From an uncultured Lachnospiraceae bacterium (GTDB lineage: Bacteria > Bacillota > Clostridia > Lachnospirales > Lachnospiraceae): DNA of 64,000 nucleotides. The position numbers were made by a program, and so were the translations under genes. The notes beneath the pieces were generated by a model. It was not told the origin of the DNA. It saw only the letters and a list, made by a program, of their open reading frames with translations, and ran no database searches. The DNA lies in NCBI GenBank assembly GCA_949472775.1, contig CASWVG010000008.1, positions 1 to 64,000 of the forward strand, in the 5' to 3' direction. This document shows, piece by piece, positions 37,205 to 46,809 of this stretch (the first letter of the stretch is position 1; each line of letters opens with the position of its first letter).

Positions 37205-39083
37205 AATTTTGCACGGCAGACTGTTTCTCAAACTGTGAGTAGTAGATCTCCTGGTAGACTTCACAGTTTGCGAGCAGCTCCTCGTGGGTGCCGCATCCGG
37301 CAATTTCGCCGTCCTCCAGCACGATGATCTGATCCGCGTGCTGGATCGAGGAGGCGCGCTGTGATACGATAAACACCGTCGGCTCCCCGGGCAGTTCCTT
37401 AAGCGCCCTGCGGAGCGCCGCGTCCGTGGCATAGTCAAGCGCCGAAGCGCTGTCATCCAGAATCAGTATCTCCGGTTTCGCCACCAGAGCTCTCGCAATG
37501 GTCAGCCGCTGTCTCTGCCCGCCGGACAGATTACGTCCCTCCTGCGCCACAGGCGCATCCAGCCGTCCCTCTTTCGTCTCCACAAACTCCTTCGCCTGCG
37601 CCAGCCGTAACGCCTCCCACAGCTCCTCATCCGTGGCGGAACCGTTTCCCCAGAGCAGGTTAGACCGGATCGTTCCCCGGAAAAGAACCGCCTTCTGCAG
37701 GACGATCCCGATCCTTTCTCTCAGTTCCTCCATCCCATACGCCTTTACATCCCGCCCGTTCACGCGCACGGTACCCGTCGTAGCGTCATAAAACCGGGGA
37801 ATCATATTCACCAGAGAAGACTTGCCGGAACCTGTGCCGCCTATGATGCCGACCGTCTGTCCCCTCGGCACCTTTACATGGATATCGCTCAGGGACTCCG
37901 CCCCGGCTCCCCCGTATGTCAGATGCACATGGTCAAATTCCACAGCAAAATCCGCGTCTGTGCCATTATTCTTCCCTGTCCGGTTATCCTCTGCCGCCAC
38001 ATTGTCCGTCCCGGAAGCCGCATTGCTTCCTGCCCCCAGACCGGCGGTCATGATCGAATGCTTCCCTTCCTCTTTCTTCCTGCCCGCTGTCCGCAACCTT
38101 TCTCCCGCTGCGGCGCCACCTTGCGAAGCCCACTCCATAGATGACTCCACCTCAAACACCGCCTCGATCCGGTTGGCGCATGCCAGCGCCTTGGTGATGG
38201 TGATGATCAGATTTGCCAGCTTGATCAGCTCCACCAGGATCTGCGACATGTAATTGACGAGCGCCACCACCTCACCCTGGGTAATGCTGCCGTTGTCCAC
38301 GCGCACCGCACCCGTATAGAGCAGAAGAATGGTTGCCGCATTGATAATAATATATGTGACCGGATTGGTCAGTGCGGAAATTTTTCCCACGGCAAGCTGG
38401 AGATGCGTGAGAACTCCGTTTTTCTCCTCAAACCGGTCAATCTCTTCCTCCTCTTTATGGAACGCACGGATCACCCTCGCTCCCGTCAGATTTTCTCTCG
38501 TCGCGCCAAGCACGGCATCCAGTCCCGCCTGCACCTTTTTATACATGGGCATGGTGAGCGCCATAATACCGAAAACCACCACCGCCAGAAGAGGGATCGT
38601 CACCACAAAAATCATCGCCGCCTTCACGTCGATCGTAAATGCCATAATCATCGCGCCGAACACGATAAAGGGCGAGCGCAGGAACAGGCGCAGCACCATA
38701 TTGACGCCGTTCTGCACCTGGTTTACATCAGAGGTCATGCGTGTGATCAGCGTCGAGGTGCCGAGCGTATCAATCTCCGTAAAGGAAAGGCTCTGAATAT
38801 GGTCAAAAAGGGCATGCTTTAACCCGGTGGAAAAACCAACCGCCGCCTTCGCCGCAAAATACTGCGCCGTGATGGAACAGACCAGCCCGATCAGTCCGAG
38901 GGCGACCAGAATCCCGCCCATTTTCAAGACATATCCCGTATCCGCCTGCCCGATACCCCTGTCAATAATCGCCGCCATCACGAGTGGCACAAACAACTCA
39001 AACGTTGCCTCCAGCATTTTAAAGAGGGGTGCGAAAACCGTCTCCTTTTTAAAATCCTTCAAATAGATAAGCAGTTTTTTCAT
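37203..39083 (-). CDS. ABC exporter half-transporter with degenerate ATPase site
   Basis: 626 residues: six membrane helices (about 10-300), a low-complexity linker of about 65 residues rich in Gly, Ala and Asn between membrane and ATPase domains (about 315-385), then the nucleotide-binding domain. Walker A GGTGSGKSSL and signature LSGGQRQRL are intact. However, Walker B reads LILDDSASALD (Asp where the catalytic Glu should be), and the switch reads IVSQRASSI, with Gln for His. This is the pattern of the non-catalytic half of a heterodimeric exporter, paired with the complete half encoded next on the same strand. The ATG at 39083 is chosen because it starts the conserved MKKLLIYLKDFKK. The upstream frame extension covers repeat DNA and is rejected. 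The ribosome binding site is weak. Confidence 0.88.
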   Translation of the reverse strand: MKKLLIYLKDFKKETVFAPLFKMLEATFELFVPLVMAAIIDRGIGQADTGYVLKMGGILVALGLIGLVCSITAQYFAAKAAVGFSTGLKHALFDHIQSLSFTEIDTLGTSTLITRMTSDVNQVQNGVNMVLRLFLRSPFIVFGAMIMAFTIDVKAAMIFVVTIPLLAVVVFGIMALTMPMYKKVQAGLDAVLGATRENLTGARVIRAFHKEEEEIDRFEEKNGVLTHLQLAVGKISALTNPVTYIIINAATILLLYTGAVRVDNGSITQGEVVALVNYMSQILVELIKLANLIITITKALACANRIEAVFEVESSMEWASQGGAAAGERLRTAGRKKEEGKHSIMTAGLGAGSNAASGTDNVAAEDNRTGKNNGTDADFAVEFDHVHLTYGGAGAESLSDIHVKVPRGQTVGIIGGTGSGKSSLVNMIPRFYDATTGTVRVNGRDVKAYGMEELRERIGIVLQKAVLFRGTIRSNLLWGNGSATDEELWEALRLAQAKEFVETKEGRLDAPVAQEGRNLSGGQRQRLTIARALVAKPEILILDDSASALDYATDAALRRALKELPGEPTVFIVSQRASSIQHADQIIVLEDGEIAGCGTHEELLANCEVYQEIYYSQFEKQSAVQN

Positions 39084-39097
39084 AATGACCCGTTTCC

Positions 39098-39271
39098 GTT
39101 CAACCCACGCCCATTCGCAAAGTCGCGCATTCCTCGCTCTCCGCTGTTCACAGCTTCTTGATTGCGCAACGCTCAATCGACTCACTATGCGGGCGTTCTC
39201 TCAGAGCATCATCTTCCTGCCAGGTCCGTACATGCACGGTCTGACAGGAAGATGATGCTCTGGCCGAACTG
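39098..39271. repeat. Hairpin cassette, TTCAACCCACGCCC family (copy 1)
   Basis: GTTCAACCCACGCCC (39098-39112) pairs in part with GGGCGT (39191-39196). A perfect 17-bp stem follows, AGAGCATCATCTTCCTG (39203-39219) with CAGGAAGATGATGCTCT (39245-39261), whose loop holds an imperfect palindrome CCGTACATGCACGG. It fills the gap between the LCP gene stop (39272) and the ABC gene start. Similar cassettes lie at 49476 and 62190. Confidence 0.7.
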
Positions 39272-40360
39272 TTATTGTATATACTCATTTGTCTGCGCTT
39301 TGATTTCCTCATCGATCTGCTTTACCCGTGTGGAAGGCACATACCCCTCCTCCGGATAAAGCATGTGGTGAAGCTGCCTTACATTTTCCTCCAGATCAAT
39401 GGGAATCACACAGCTGCCCTTGCTTCCCACATTGGCACCGGCTCTTCCACCCTCGAAGGGAAAGCCGTCACTCTCCACCATATTGTAACCTGCCACACTT
39501 CCAAGCACGCTCAAAATCTCATCTACATCCAGGGAAGTCTCCACCTGCGGCAGAACAGCATTAACCATATCAGTCAATGTGCTGACTGAGGCGCCGCCCG
39601 CCTTGTCCATCATCGCGCGAAGCACATCCCTCTGCCTCTGCGCTCTTCTGAAATCGTCCCCTCTCGTGTAGCGGATCCGGCAGTAGGCAGTGGCCTGCAT
39701 CCCGTTCAATAGCTGCCTGCCGCTTTGCTCCACCGGAATATAATCCACGCCGAGTTCTTCCGCCATACAGAGCTGATAATTATTCAGATGGGATATTTCC
39801 GAGTCCGTCACCTCAATCTCCACACCGCCCAGTGCATCCACCGCATCGATCAGTCCGGAAAAACCGATTGTCACATAGTCCGTGATGTCCAGATCCAGAT
39901 TCATGTTGAGCATATTGATCGCCTGCTCCGGCCCGCCCTGTGCGTAGGCTGTATTGCATTTATTATAAGAATCGTTGCCCAGATTCAGATACGTGTCACG
40001 GAACACGGAAATCAGCTTAATTTCCTGCGTATCCTGGTTAATACTGGCAATCATAATGGTGTCACTTCTCGTGCCTCTCCCCAGTTCGCCGTCCCTGGCG
40101 TCCACACCGAAGAGCGCAATATTGCGGTATCCCTTTTTCTTTTCCTCCTCCTTCTTTTTCTCCGGCTGCCTCACTTCGGTTGTCTTCTTCTTGACGATCT
40201 CCTCGTTAATAACTATGTTTTCCTCGTCAATTTCCTTGTGATTTACCTCACCAGTCATCGTGACCACAACATACATCACACCGATAGCGATAAGCAGAAC
40301 ACAGATCTCCAAAATCAGAAGAGGTATGCTGCCTCGAAAGCCGTGCTTTCCCTTATCCAT
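39272..40360 (-). CDS. LytR-CpsA-Psr family cell wall ligase
   Basis: 362 residues. One membrane helix at about 12-32, a Lys/Glu-rich stalk, then an LCP domain from about residue 90: LFGVDARDGELGRGTRSDTI, SVFRDTYLNLGND, KCNTAYAQGG, a GFSGLIDAVDALGGVEIEV strand and the RIRYTRGDDFRRAQRQRDVL arginine block that contacts the pyrophosphate lipid. LCP proteins transfer teichoic acid or capsular polymers from undecaprenyl carriers to peptidoglycan, on the outer face of the membrane. AGGAGTCAGT precedes the ATG. A promoter candidate lies between this gene and radA. Confidence 0.9.
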   Translation of the reverse strand: MDKGKHGFRGSIPLLILEICVLLIAIGVMYVVVTMTGEVNHKEIDEENIVINEEIVKKKTTEVRQPEKKKEEEKKKGYRNIALFGVDARDGELGRGTRSDTIMIASINQDTQEIKLISVFRDTYLNLGNDSYNKCNTAYAQGGPEQAINMLNMNLDLDITDYVTIGFSGLIDAVDALGGVEIEVTDSEISHLNNYQLCMAEELGVDYIPVEQSGRQLLNGMQATAYCRIRYTRGDDFRRAQRQRDVLRAMMDKAGGASVSTLTDMVNAVLPQVETSLDVDEILSVLGSVAGYNMVESDGFPFEGGRAGANVGSKGSCVIPIDLEENVRQLHHMLYPEEGYVPSTRVKQIDEEIKAQTNEYIQ

Positions 40361-40487
40361 ACTGACTCCTTTGTCAGACCTTATTTCCCCTTTGTACGAA
40401 ATCGCCGACCAATATCAACGGTTCGGAGCATGCGTTACACTCTCCTCCCGCAGTTTTCCATTCCATAGAATAAAAATAACCCCGGTT

Positions 40488-40516
40488 ATCGTACCACATA
40501 CGCGGCGTTAAATCAA
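40488..40516 (-). promoter_or_regulatory. Candidate promoter of the LCP gene
   Basis: Minus strand TTGATT (40511-40516), 17 bases, TACGAT (40488-40493). The -35 box overlaps the end of radA. Confidence 0.45.
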
Positions 40517-41875
40517 GTCAATCGCATCCCGCACTGTCTTAACCCCGATCACCTGAATTTCCTCCTTAACCTTAATCTGCCCGGCGTTGACCGCCGGGAG
40601 AATGCATGTGGTAAAGCCCAGTTTCGCCGCCTCCGCCACCCGCTGGGATGCCTGTGAAACGCCCCGCACCTCCCCGCTTAAGCCGATTTCCCCGAAAGCG
40701 ATGGTCCTGTCGTCGATCGCCCGGTTCTTAAAACTGGAAGCTGCCGCCATGGCGACCCCCAGATCGATGGCAGGCTCTGCGATCCGCATACCGCCCGCCA
40801 GATTTACATAGGCGTCACAGTCCGACATCTGCAGATTCAGCCGTTTCTCCAGAACAGCCATCAACAGATTTAACCGGTTTAGGTCCATGCCGGTCGCCTG
40901 TCTTCTCGGTATGCCAAAGTTACTGTGACAGACAAGCGCCTGGATTTCAAGCAAAATCGGCCGGGTTCCCTCCATGGAGCAGGACACCACGGAACCGCTT
41001 GCCCCCTCCGGTTTGCCGCTGAGCATAAACTCGGAAGCGTTTTTCACCTCCGCAAGCCCTTCCTCCTTCATCTCAAACACGCCAATCTCGTTGGTGGAGC
41101 CGAAACGGTTTTTGACACCCCGCAAAATCCGGTAGGAGGCGTGTCTGTCGCCCTCAAAATAGAGCACCGTGTCTACCATATGCTCTAACACCCTCGGTCC
41201 GGCAACGGTTCCCTCCTTGGTCACATGACCCACAATCATAATGGAAACGCCCAGTCCCTTGGCAAGCTGCATCAGCACATTGGTGGACTCCCTCACCTGG
41301 GAGACACTGCCTGGCGCGGAAGATATTTCCTCCCGGTACATCGTCTGGATGGAGTCGATAACCGCCACCGCCGGCTGCACTTTACGAATGGTCTGTTCTA
41401 CGATTTCCAGATTTGTCTCGCACAAAAGAAGAAGCTGTTCCGAAAACTCACCGAGCCGGTTGGCACGCATCTTTATCTGCTGCAGGGATTCCTCTCCCGA
41501 TATATAGAGAAGCCTGCGGCCGTCCTGGGCCATATGTCTGCACACCTGCAAAAGCAGGGTTGACTTGCCGATACCTGGATCGCCGCCCACCAGCGTGAGC
41601 GAGCCGGGCACAAGACCGCCGCCAAGCACCCTGTCAAGCTCAGCAATATGCGTGGTCATGCGCTCTCCTTCCCGCAGATCTACCTGTTTCAGACTTACAG
41701 GCTCCGCCGCCCTTTTTCCGGACACGCCGCCGGATGCACCGCCGCTTCTCTTCCCGGCGGCAGGCTCCTCCACCATAGTGTTCCAATCTTTACAGCCGGG
41801 ACACTGCCCCAGCCATTTGGAAGATTCGTAGCCACAGTTCTGACAAAAAAATACGGTCGCTCTTCCCTTCGCCAT
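40508..41875 (-). CDS. radA: DNA repair protein RadA
   Basis: 455 residues, normal length. Zinc finger at the N-terminus (Cys11, Cys14, Cys25, Cys28), then the RecA-like core with Walker A GGDPGIGKSTL, Walker B VAVIDSIQTM, the RadA-specific KNRFGSTNE motif, and a C-terminal Lon-like domain (DCDAYVNLAGGMRI; GEIGLSGEVRGV). RadA is a branch-migration helicase that extends recombination intermediates. In many Firmicutes radA follows clpC in the ctsR-mcsA-mcsB-clpC operon; here it also lies downstream of clpC on the same strand, with one hypothetical gene between. Strong GAAAGGAAACAGGA leader. Confidence 0.96.
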   Translation of the reverse strand: MAKGRATVFFCQNCGYESSKWLGQCPGCKDWNTMVEEPAAGKRSGGASGGVSGKRAAEPVSLKQVDLREGERMTTHIAELDRVLGGGLVPGSLTLVGGDPGIGKSTLLLQVCRHMAQDGRRLLYISGEESLQQIKMRANRLGEFSEQLLLLCETNLEIVEQTIRKVQPAVAVIDSIQTMYREEISSAPGSVSQVRESTNVLMQLAKGLGVSIMIVGHVTKEGTVAGPRVLEHMVDTVLYFEGDRHASYRILRGVKNRFGSTNEIGVFEMKEEGLAEVKNASEFMLSGKPEGASGSVVSCSMEGTRPILLEIQALVCHSNFGIPRRQATGMDLNRLNLLMAVLEKRLNLQMSDCDAYVNLAGGMRIAEPAIDLGVAMAAASSFKNRAIDDRTIAFGEIGLSGEVRGVSQASQRVAEAAKLGFTTCILPAVNAGQIKVKEEIQVIGVKTVRDAIDLI

Positions 41876-41943
41876 TCCTGTTTCCTTTCTTTAAACCTAT
41901 ATAAAATTGAATAAGCGTTTCGCAATTACCTTCCCTATACTAA

Positions 41944-41997
41944 AAGAGGGGCTTTCACGCCAGACATGATTATATGTCAGCCGAAAACCCCAGATTC
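41944..41997 (-). terminator. Intrinsic terminator downstream of the 136-residue protein gene
   Basis: On the minus strand an interrupted long stem (GGGGTTTTC / GAAAGCCCC, with inner TGACAT/ATGTCT) is followed by TCTTTT. It lies a few bases after the gene end and before radA. Confidence 0.6.
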
Positions 41998-42010
41998 CCA
42001 CGCCAGCCGC

Positions 42011-42421
42011 CTACTTGACGATCTTTACTTCCACCGCTCCAACATTTTCCAGTTCCACACTGATACTTAGCTTTCCGCTCAGATTTGTCTTCATCTCACC
42101 CACGTTCGCACCGTTCACATACACCTTGTAAACCGTGTCCTCCTGAAGTCCCACCGTGATCTGCGCGTCCTCGTCGCCCTCCACGGTGAAGGTAATCCCG
42201 TTCTCCGTCTCCTCAAAGCGGTTCACACTGGTACCCGGCTCCGACTCATAGGCAAACATGCCGTTTTTCTCAAGCTTCGTCAGTTCCTTAAAGGTCTTTA
42301 CCTTATAAAGATTACCGCCGTGCTCATAATCCTCCAGCTTTGCTTTTGCCGCCAGCTTGTGATTGCCAAAGCTGATCGTCCTGTCACTTTCTGCGCGCAA
42401 CAACTCTTCTACTACAGCCAT
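42011..42421 (-). CDS. Hypothetical protein with beta-sandwich-like repeats (136 aa)
   Basis: I cannot name a function. It begins MAVVEELLRAESDRTISFG, and continues with KAKLEDYEHGGNLYKVKTF and FAYESEPGTSVNRFEE. The C-terminal half alternates short hydrophobic strands (ITFTVEGDEDAQITVGL, YKVYVNGANVGE, GKLSISVELENVG), suggesting a small all-beta domain. No signal peptide or membrane segment. Similar proteins are common in Lachnospiraceae, where I recall them carrying an 'endosialidase' label; no catalytic motif supports that name here. TTAGGAGGAAAAAGCG is a very strong leader, so it may be highly expressed. It is a single-gene unit with a terminator. Confidence 0.7.
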   Translation of the reverse strand: MAVVEELLRAESDRTISFGNHKLAAKAKLEDYEHGGNLYKVKTFKELTKLEKNGMFAYESEPGTSVNRFEETENGITFTVEGDEDAQITVGLQEDTVYKVYVNGANVGEMKTNLSGKLSISVELENVGAVEVKIVK

Positions 42422-42479
42422 CGCTTTTTCCTCCTAATGTCTCTTTGTTAATAACTGTTCAGTACCTTCACAGTTACGA

Positions 42480-42522
42480 TGCGAAATTTATCTTAAATCG
42501 TATTTGACGACGAAATTTCGCA
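42480..42522. repeat. Hairpin between clpC and the 136-residue protein gene
   Basis: TGCGAAATTT (42480-42489) and AAATTTCGCA (42513-42522), perfect 10-bp arms with a 23-base loop, within a larger partly palindromic block framed by TTAATAAC and GTTATTAC. It lies after clpC on the minus strand. Confidence 0.5.
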
Positions 42523-42597
42523 CATTGTATCATGTTATTACGGTCTTAGCAGTAAATGCTTCGACCTGCACTGAATAATTACCCTTGTTATTCCTTA

Positions 42598-45051
42598 TCA
42601 TTCCTGCACGGGCTTTACCGTGAAAGTTATTTTCTTATTCTTTAGTCCCACGGATACCTTATCGCCGCTCTTCACCTTTCCGGCAAGAATCTCCTCCGCC
42701 AGCGCGTCCTCAATCTCCGACTGGATCGCACGTTTCATGGGTCTCGCTCCCATCTTGACATCCATATGCTTCTCGATCAGATGCTCTTTCACAGAAGAAC
42801 CGACGCTCAGTTCGATATCCATCTGTTCTTTGCAGCGCTTCGACAGGTTTTTGGTAAGCAGCGTGACAATCGCTTTCATATCGTCCCTGTTCAAAGGATG
42901 GAACACCATGATCTCGTCAATTCTGTTGATAAACTCCGGCTTGAAGAGGCGCTTCACCTCCTCCATGACCTTGCCTTTCATTTTATCATAACTCTGCTTC
43001 TCCGTCTCTGCCGCGCCGAATCCCAGATTCTTCGGATCAATGATGCGCTGCGCCCCGGCATTTGAAGTCATGATCAGAATGGAATTCTTAAAGCTTACCT
43101 TCCGTCCCTTTGAGTCGGTGATATGCCCGTCATCAAGCACCTGCAAAAGGACATTAAACACATCCGGGTGGGCTTTCTCTATCTCGTCAAAAAGGACAAC
43201 GGAATACGGATTCCTGCGGATCTTCTCGGAAAGCTGTCCCCCTTCTTCAAAGCCCACATAACCCGGCGGCGATCCGATCATCTTGGACACCGAATGCCCT
43301 TCCATGTACTCTGACATATCCACGCGGATCAGCGCGTTTTCCGAACCGAACATGGCCTCCGCCAGCGCTTTGGAAAGCTCAGTCTTTCCCACGCCGGTAG
43401 GTCCCAGAAACAGGAAAGAGCCGATGGGCCGGTTCGGATCCTGCAGTCCCACTCTGCCGCGGCGCATCGCCTTCGCCACCGCCACGACTGCCTCCTCCTG
43501 GCCGATCACCCGCTTATGGAGAATAGATTCCAGCTTCAGCAGACGCTCGCTCTCCTTCTCCGCCAGTTTCTTTACGGGAATCCTCGTCCACAGCGCCACC
43601 ACTTCCGCGATCTCGTTCTCTCCAACCACATAGGCACGGTTTAAGTCTTCCTGCTCCAGCCGTTTCACCATGCGCTCATATTTTCTAATGCAGCTCTCCT
43701 GCTTCTTTTTCAGCTCAGCCGCCTGTGTGAACGCCTCCATACGGATCGAGCGCTCAATCTGCAGATCAATCTTATCGATCTCCTCCGACAGTTCCTGCAG
43801 CTTATCGGGCTGTTTTGTCACATGCAGCCGAACCGCCGCCGAGGCCTCGTCGATCAGATCAATGGCCTTGTCCGGCAGGTTCCTGTCATTGATGTAACGC
43901 GCCGACAGAGCGACAGCCGCGCTGATCGCCTCCGGCGTGATGGTAACCCTGTGGTGCTCCTCATACTTGTGGGCGATGCCCCGCAGAATATTCTCTGTCT
44001 CCTCAATGCCTGGCTCCTCCACCGTCACCGGATGGAACCGTCTCTCAAGCGCCGCGTCCTTCTCCACATACTTGCGGTACTCAGCGATAGTGGTCGCGCC
44101 GATCAACTGGATTTCGCCCCTTGCAAGGGAAGGTTTTAAGATGTTGGAGGCGTCGATCGCACCCTCCGCGCCACCCGCGCCGATAATGGTATGCATCTCA
44201 TCCAGGAACAGAATGATATTGCCGTCCTCGATCACTTCTTTGATAACCTTCTTGATCCGCTCCTCGAACTCGCCACGGTACTTACTGCCCGCCACCATAC
44301 CCGAAAGATCCAGTGTCATAAGCCTCTTATTCTGCACCGTAAAGGGAACGTCCCCTGTCACAATTCTCGCCGCAAGACCTTCCACCACCGCCGTCTTGCC
44401 GACGCCAGGCTCTCCCACCAGACAGGGATTGTTTTTCGTGCGGCGGCTCAAAATCTGCACCACCCTGGTGATCTCCTCTTCCCTGCCGATTACCGGGTCA
44501 AGCTTTCCCTCTCTGGCAAGCGCCGTCAGATCCCTGCTGTAATGGTCAAGCGTGGAAGTGTTTCCCTTTTTCTTATTCTGCTTTCTTCCCAGATCTTCTT
44601 TGTAGAGCGCACCGTCCTCTCCCATAGCCACAAGCACATCCACATAAAGTTTCTGCACTGAAATGCCCATGGTGTTCAACAACCGGACCGCTACATTCTC
44701 CCCCTCCTTCAGAAGTGCCAGAAGAATGTGCTCCGTCCCCGTCTTATCGCTGCGAAACCTGTCTGCCTGTCTGTGTGCCTCCTCCAGAATCGCCTGCGCA
44801 CGGGGGGAGTACCCGTCCCGCTCCGCGATGAGCACGGAGGTCTCCGGCACAATCAGATCCTTTATCATCTCTTTCAGCCGCACCACGTCCACACCGTTGT
44901 TTAAGAGCACGATCGCCGCAACGCCTGTATTCTCCCGTAAAAGTCCCAACAGGATATGCTCGCTTCCCACATAACTCTGCCGTAAGCTTCTTGCCGCCCT
45001 CTCCGCTAAGATCAGAGCCGTCTTCGCCTTATCCGTAAATTGTGGCTGCAT
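42598..45051 (-). CDS. clpC: ClpC, ATP-dependent Clp protease ATP-binding subunit
   Basis: 817 residues. ClpN double repeat at 1-145, first AAA+ domain with Walker A GEPGVGKT (213-220) and FLDEMH, a middle region with an UVR-like segment ([16 protein letters not shown]), second AAA+ domain with [10 protein letters not shown] and [11 protein letters not shown], and a C-terminal small domain. ClpC unfolds proteins for ClpP and normally needs adaptors such as McsB or MecA. Here its ATG directly follows the stop codon of a small GntR-type regulator (TAA then ATG with no gap). ctsR, mcsA and mcsB, the usual upstream partners, are absent, so regulation is probably different. The GAGAGTAA leader is a weak ribosome binding site, so translation may depend on coupling. 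Confidence 0.96.
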   Translation of the reverse strand: MQPQFTDKAKTALILAERAARSLRQSYVGSEHILLGLLRENTGVAAIVLLNNGVDVVRLKEMIKDLIVPETSVLIAERDGYSPRAQAILEEAHRQADRFRSDKTGTEHILLALLKEGENVAVRLLNTMGISVQKLYVDVLVAMGEDGALYKEDLGRKQNKKKGNTSTLDHYSRDLTALAREGKLDPVIGREEEITRVVQILSRRTKNNPCLVGEPGVGKTAVVEGLAARIVTGDVPFTVQNKRLMTLDLSGMVAGSKYRGEFEERIKKVIKEVIEDGNIILFLDEMHTIIGAGGAEGAIDASNILKPSLARGEIQLIGATTIAEYRKYVEKDAALERRFHPVTVEEPGIEETENILRGIAHKYEEHHRVTITPEAISAAVALSARYINDRNLPDKAIDLIDEASAAVRLHVTKQPDKLQELSEEIDKIDLQIERSIRMEAFTQAAELKKKQESCIRKYERMVKRLEQEDLNRAYVVGENEIAEVVALWTRIPVKKLAEKESERLLKLESILHKRVIGQEEAVVAVAKAMRRGRVGLQDPNRPIGSFLFLGPTGVGKTELSKALAEAMFGSENALIRVDMSEYMEGHSVSKMIGSPPGYVGFEEGGQLSEKIRRNPYSVVLFDEIEKAHPDVFNVLLQVLDDGHITDSKGRKVSFKNSILIMTSNAGAQRIIDPKNLGFGAAETEKQSYDKMKGKVMEEVKRLFKPEFINRIDEIMVFHPLNRDDMKAIVTLLTKNLSKRCKEQMDIELSVGSSVKEHLIEKHMDVKMGARPMKRAIQSEIEDALAEEILAGKVKSGDKVSVGLKNKKITFTVKPVQE

Positions 45052-45435
45052 TTACTCTCTCATTCCTTTCCCATATTCCTCATAGATCTCGTCTATAAGA
45101 GCATGCACTTCTTCCCCGGAAATATTCTTACAGCTTGCCTTTGCCAGCGTAACCATCAAATCCTCCCTGATCTCCTCGATGGCACGCATCCTGTCAATGT
45201 CCACAGCTACCATCACACCCCGTCTGCGATCCACTTTCACATAACCTTCCTGCTTTAAGACCGTGTAAGCTTTGTTGACTGTGTGCATGTTAATGCCGAT
45301 GGTGTCCGCAAGCTGTCTGACGGAAGGGAGCATATCTCCCTCCTGAAACCGGGAAGAGGCAATCCCCATAATGATCTGATCCCTAAGCTGCATATAAATT
45401 GCCTGATCGCTGTTAAAATCTATCTCGATAAACAT
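45052..45435 (-). CDS. Small GntR-family regulator (YtrA type)
   Basis: 127 residues: a winged helix (IYMQLRDQIIMGIASSRFQ, LPSVRQLADTIGINMHTVNKAYTVLKQEGYV) followed by a short dimerisation helix (residues about 75-127). YtrA-type GntR regulators usually control their own operon and often ABC transporters. Here it sits between an SH3-domain membrane protein (2-base gap) and clpC (0-base gap), so it probably controls this operon in place of CtsR; that is an inference from position. Confidence 0.88.
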   Translation of the reverse strand: MFIEIDFNSDQAIYMQLRDQIIMGIASSRFQEGDMLPSVRQLADTIGINMHTVNKAYTVLKQEGYVKVDRRRGVMVAVDIDRMRAIEEIREDLMVTLAKASCKNISGEEVHALIDEIYEEYGKGMRE

Positions 45436-45437
45436 AG

Positions 45438-46760
45438 TTATTTCAGATCCTTATCGTCCATATTTAAAAATTCAAATTCAAACTCGTCGTCATCCAGAAG
45501 GAAATTTTTTGCCTTGCGCGGTCTCGCGGGTCTGACAGCCGCTTCTGCATCCGGCTCTTCCCTGTAGGTAACTTCCCGCTCCGGCCGCCTGCGTTCCTGC
45601 CTGTCCCTTCCCGCTCCCGACTCTTCTCTTCTGCGCGTCCTGCGCTCCTCCTCAACGGGCGCTCTGCGGTTCTGTTCTCTTTCCCTCGCAGCCGGGCGTT
45701 TTACAGCCGGACGCTCATCGGGTATCTCCTCATCCTCGTCCTCGTCGTCCTCATAATCCTCATAGTAGGCGTCACGCAGTTTAAAGCCCATAATAACCGC
45801 CACAACCGCGAGAATTACCAGAAGTACGACCAGTACCACGATCACGATCCGCTGCTTGACCATGGATTTCGTATCATCCCCATCGTCGAGAGACTGTGCA
45901 TAAGAGGATTCCAGAAGGGGTACCAGTTTCTGCTTCTGTCCGGTCACATTGTCATAGATATACCACACTTCCTCTCCGTCGGAAGCGGTTTCAATTTTTA
46001 GCTCATAATCGTTTCTCGGTGCAGCTTCCGGCTCTTCCGGCTCCTCCTCGGGTTCTTCCACCGGCTCTTCCTCCACTGGCAGCATCTCGCCAAGCTCCAG
46101 CAGATCGGAACGGATATAACCAGTTTTCTCCGAACCGTTTGATCCGGTAAAGGTGACAAAATACCATGTCTTGCTGTCACTGCCCTCAGATTTTCCGCTC
46201 ACCACTACCTGTGTCCCTGGCGTCAGGGAATCCACCGGATTATTTGAGGTAGAAGGGTCGGGACGCACCTTCGCCTGCACTTTGGTGCTTGCATACTGGA
46301 GATCCATCGACTCCTGCGCCTCCACCTGCGCACCGCTGCCTGTACCGCCTGCATCCGGTTCCTGCGCACTTCCTCCATCGCTTTCCAGTTCCTGTGTGGT
46401 CTGGCTCTCCGCTGCCACTGTAACTGTGGGAATGTCCCCATCCCCCTTCTTCTCGATCATATCGGCACGGACGTAGCCCATGGTGTTTGAATCCACATAT
46501 ACCTGATACCAGGTGATCCCGGAAGCGTCCACCTTGCCCCGGATACTGATTTCCTTGCCGACAGTGGAGCTGCCGATCACCGCGCTCTCCTGATCGGGCT
46601 GTTTTCTGATATTGACTGAGTTGGGCAACACGGTACCTGTGGCCTCCGCCAGACTCACCATCGGATTACACCATGCCAGAAGAACTGCCGCGCCGAAAGC
46701 CACCGCTGCCGTCCATATGTGTCTCTGTCTTCTTCCCAACTCAATCTTTCGTATTTTCAT
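45438..46760 (-). CDS. Membrane protein with two SH3-like domains and a charged tail
   Basis: About 440 residues. Signal peptide at the start (residues about 15-40, ending near SLAEATG), an SH3b domain (VNIRKQPDQESAVIGSS ... GYVRADMIEK), a Ser/Glu-rich linker, a second, longer SH3b-like domain (QAKVRPDPSTSNNPVDS ... GYIRSDLLELG), an acidic Pro-rich stretch, one membrane helix (VVLVVLLVILAVVAVIMGF) and a long cytoplasmic tail of acidic then Arg/Glu-rich sequence ending DDKDLK. SH3b domains often bind peptidoglycan, so it may link the wall to the cytoplasm. The start at 46760 has GGAG 6 bases ahead; frame extension to 46886 is not used. First gene of the SH3-GntR-clpC operon. Confidence 0.8.
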   Translation of the reverse strand: MKIRKIELGRRQRHIWTAAVAFGAAVLLAWCNPMVSLAEATGTVLPNSVNIRKQPDQESAVIGSSTVGKEISIRGKVDASGITWYQVYVDSNTMGYVRADMIEKKGDGDIPTVTVAAESQTTQELESDGGSAQEPDAGGTGSGAQVEAQESMDLQYASTKVQAKVRPDPSTSNNPVDSLTPGTQVVVSGKSEGSDSKTWYFVTFTGSNGSEKTGYIRSDLLELGEMLPVEEEPVEEPEEEPEEPEAAPRNDYELKIETASDGEEVWYIYDNVTGQKQKLVPLLESSYAQSLDDGDDTKSMVKQRIVIVVLVVLLVILAVVAVIMGFKLRDAYYEDYEDDEDEDEEIPDERPAVKRPAAREREQNRRAPVEEERRTRRREESGAGRDRQERRRPEREVTYREEPDAEAAVRPARPRKAKNFLLDDDEFEFEFLNMDDKDLK

Positions 46761-46809
46761 TCTGCTCTCCATTTCTGTATTTTTCTGCCGTTTCTCTATA
46801 TCCGAAATT

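Noticed and set aside
42011-42421. Naming the 136-residue protein an endosialidase
   Set aside because: No sialidase motif or catalytic residue is visible; the name appears to be carried over in databases.
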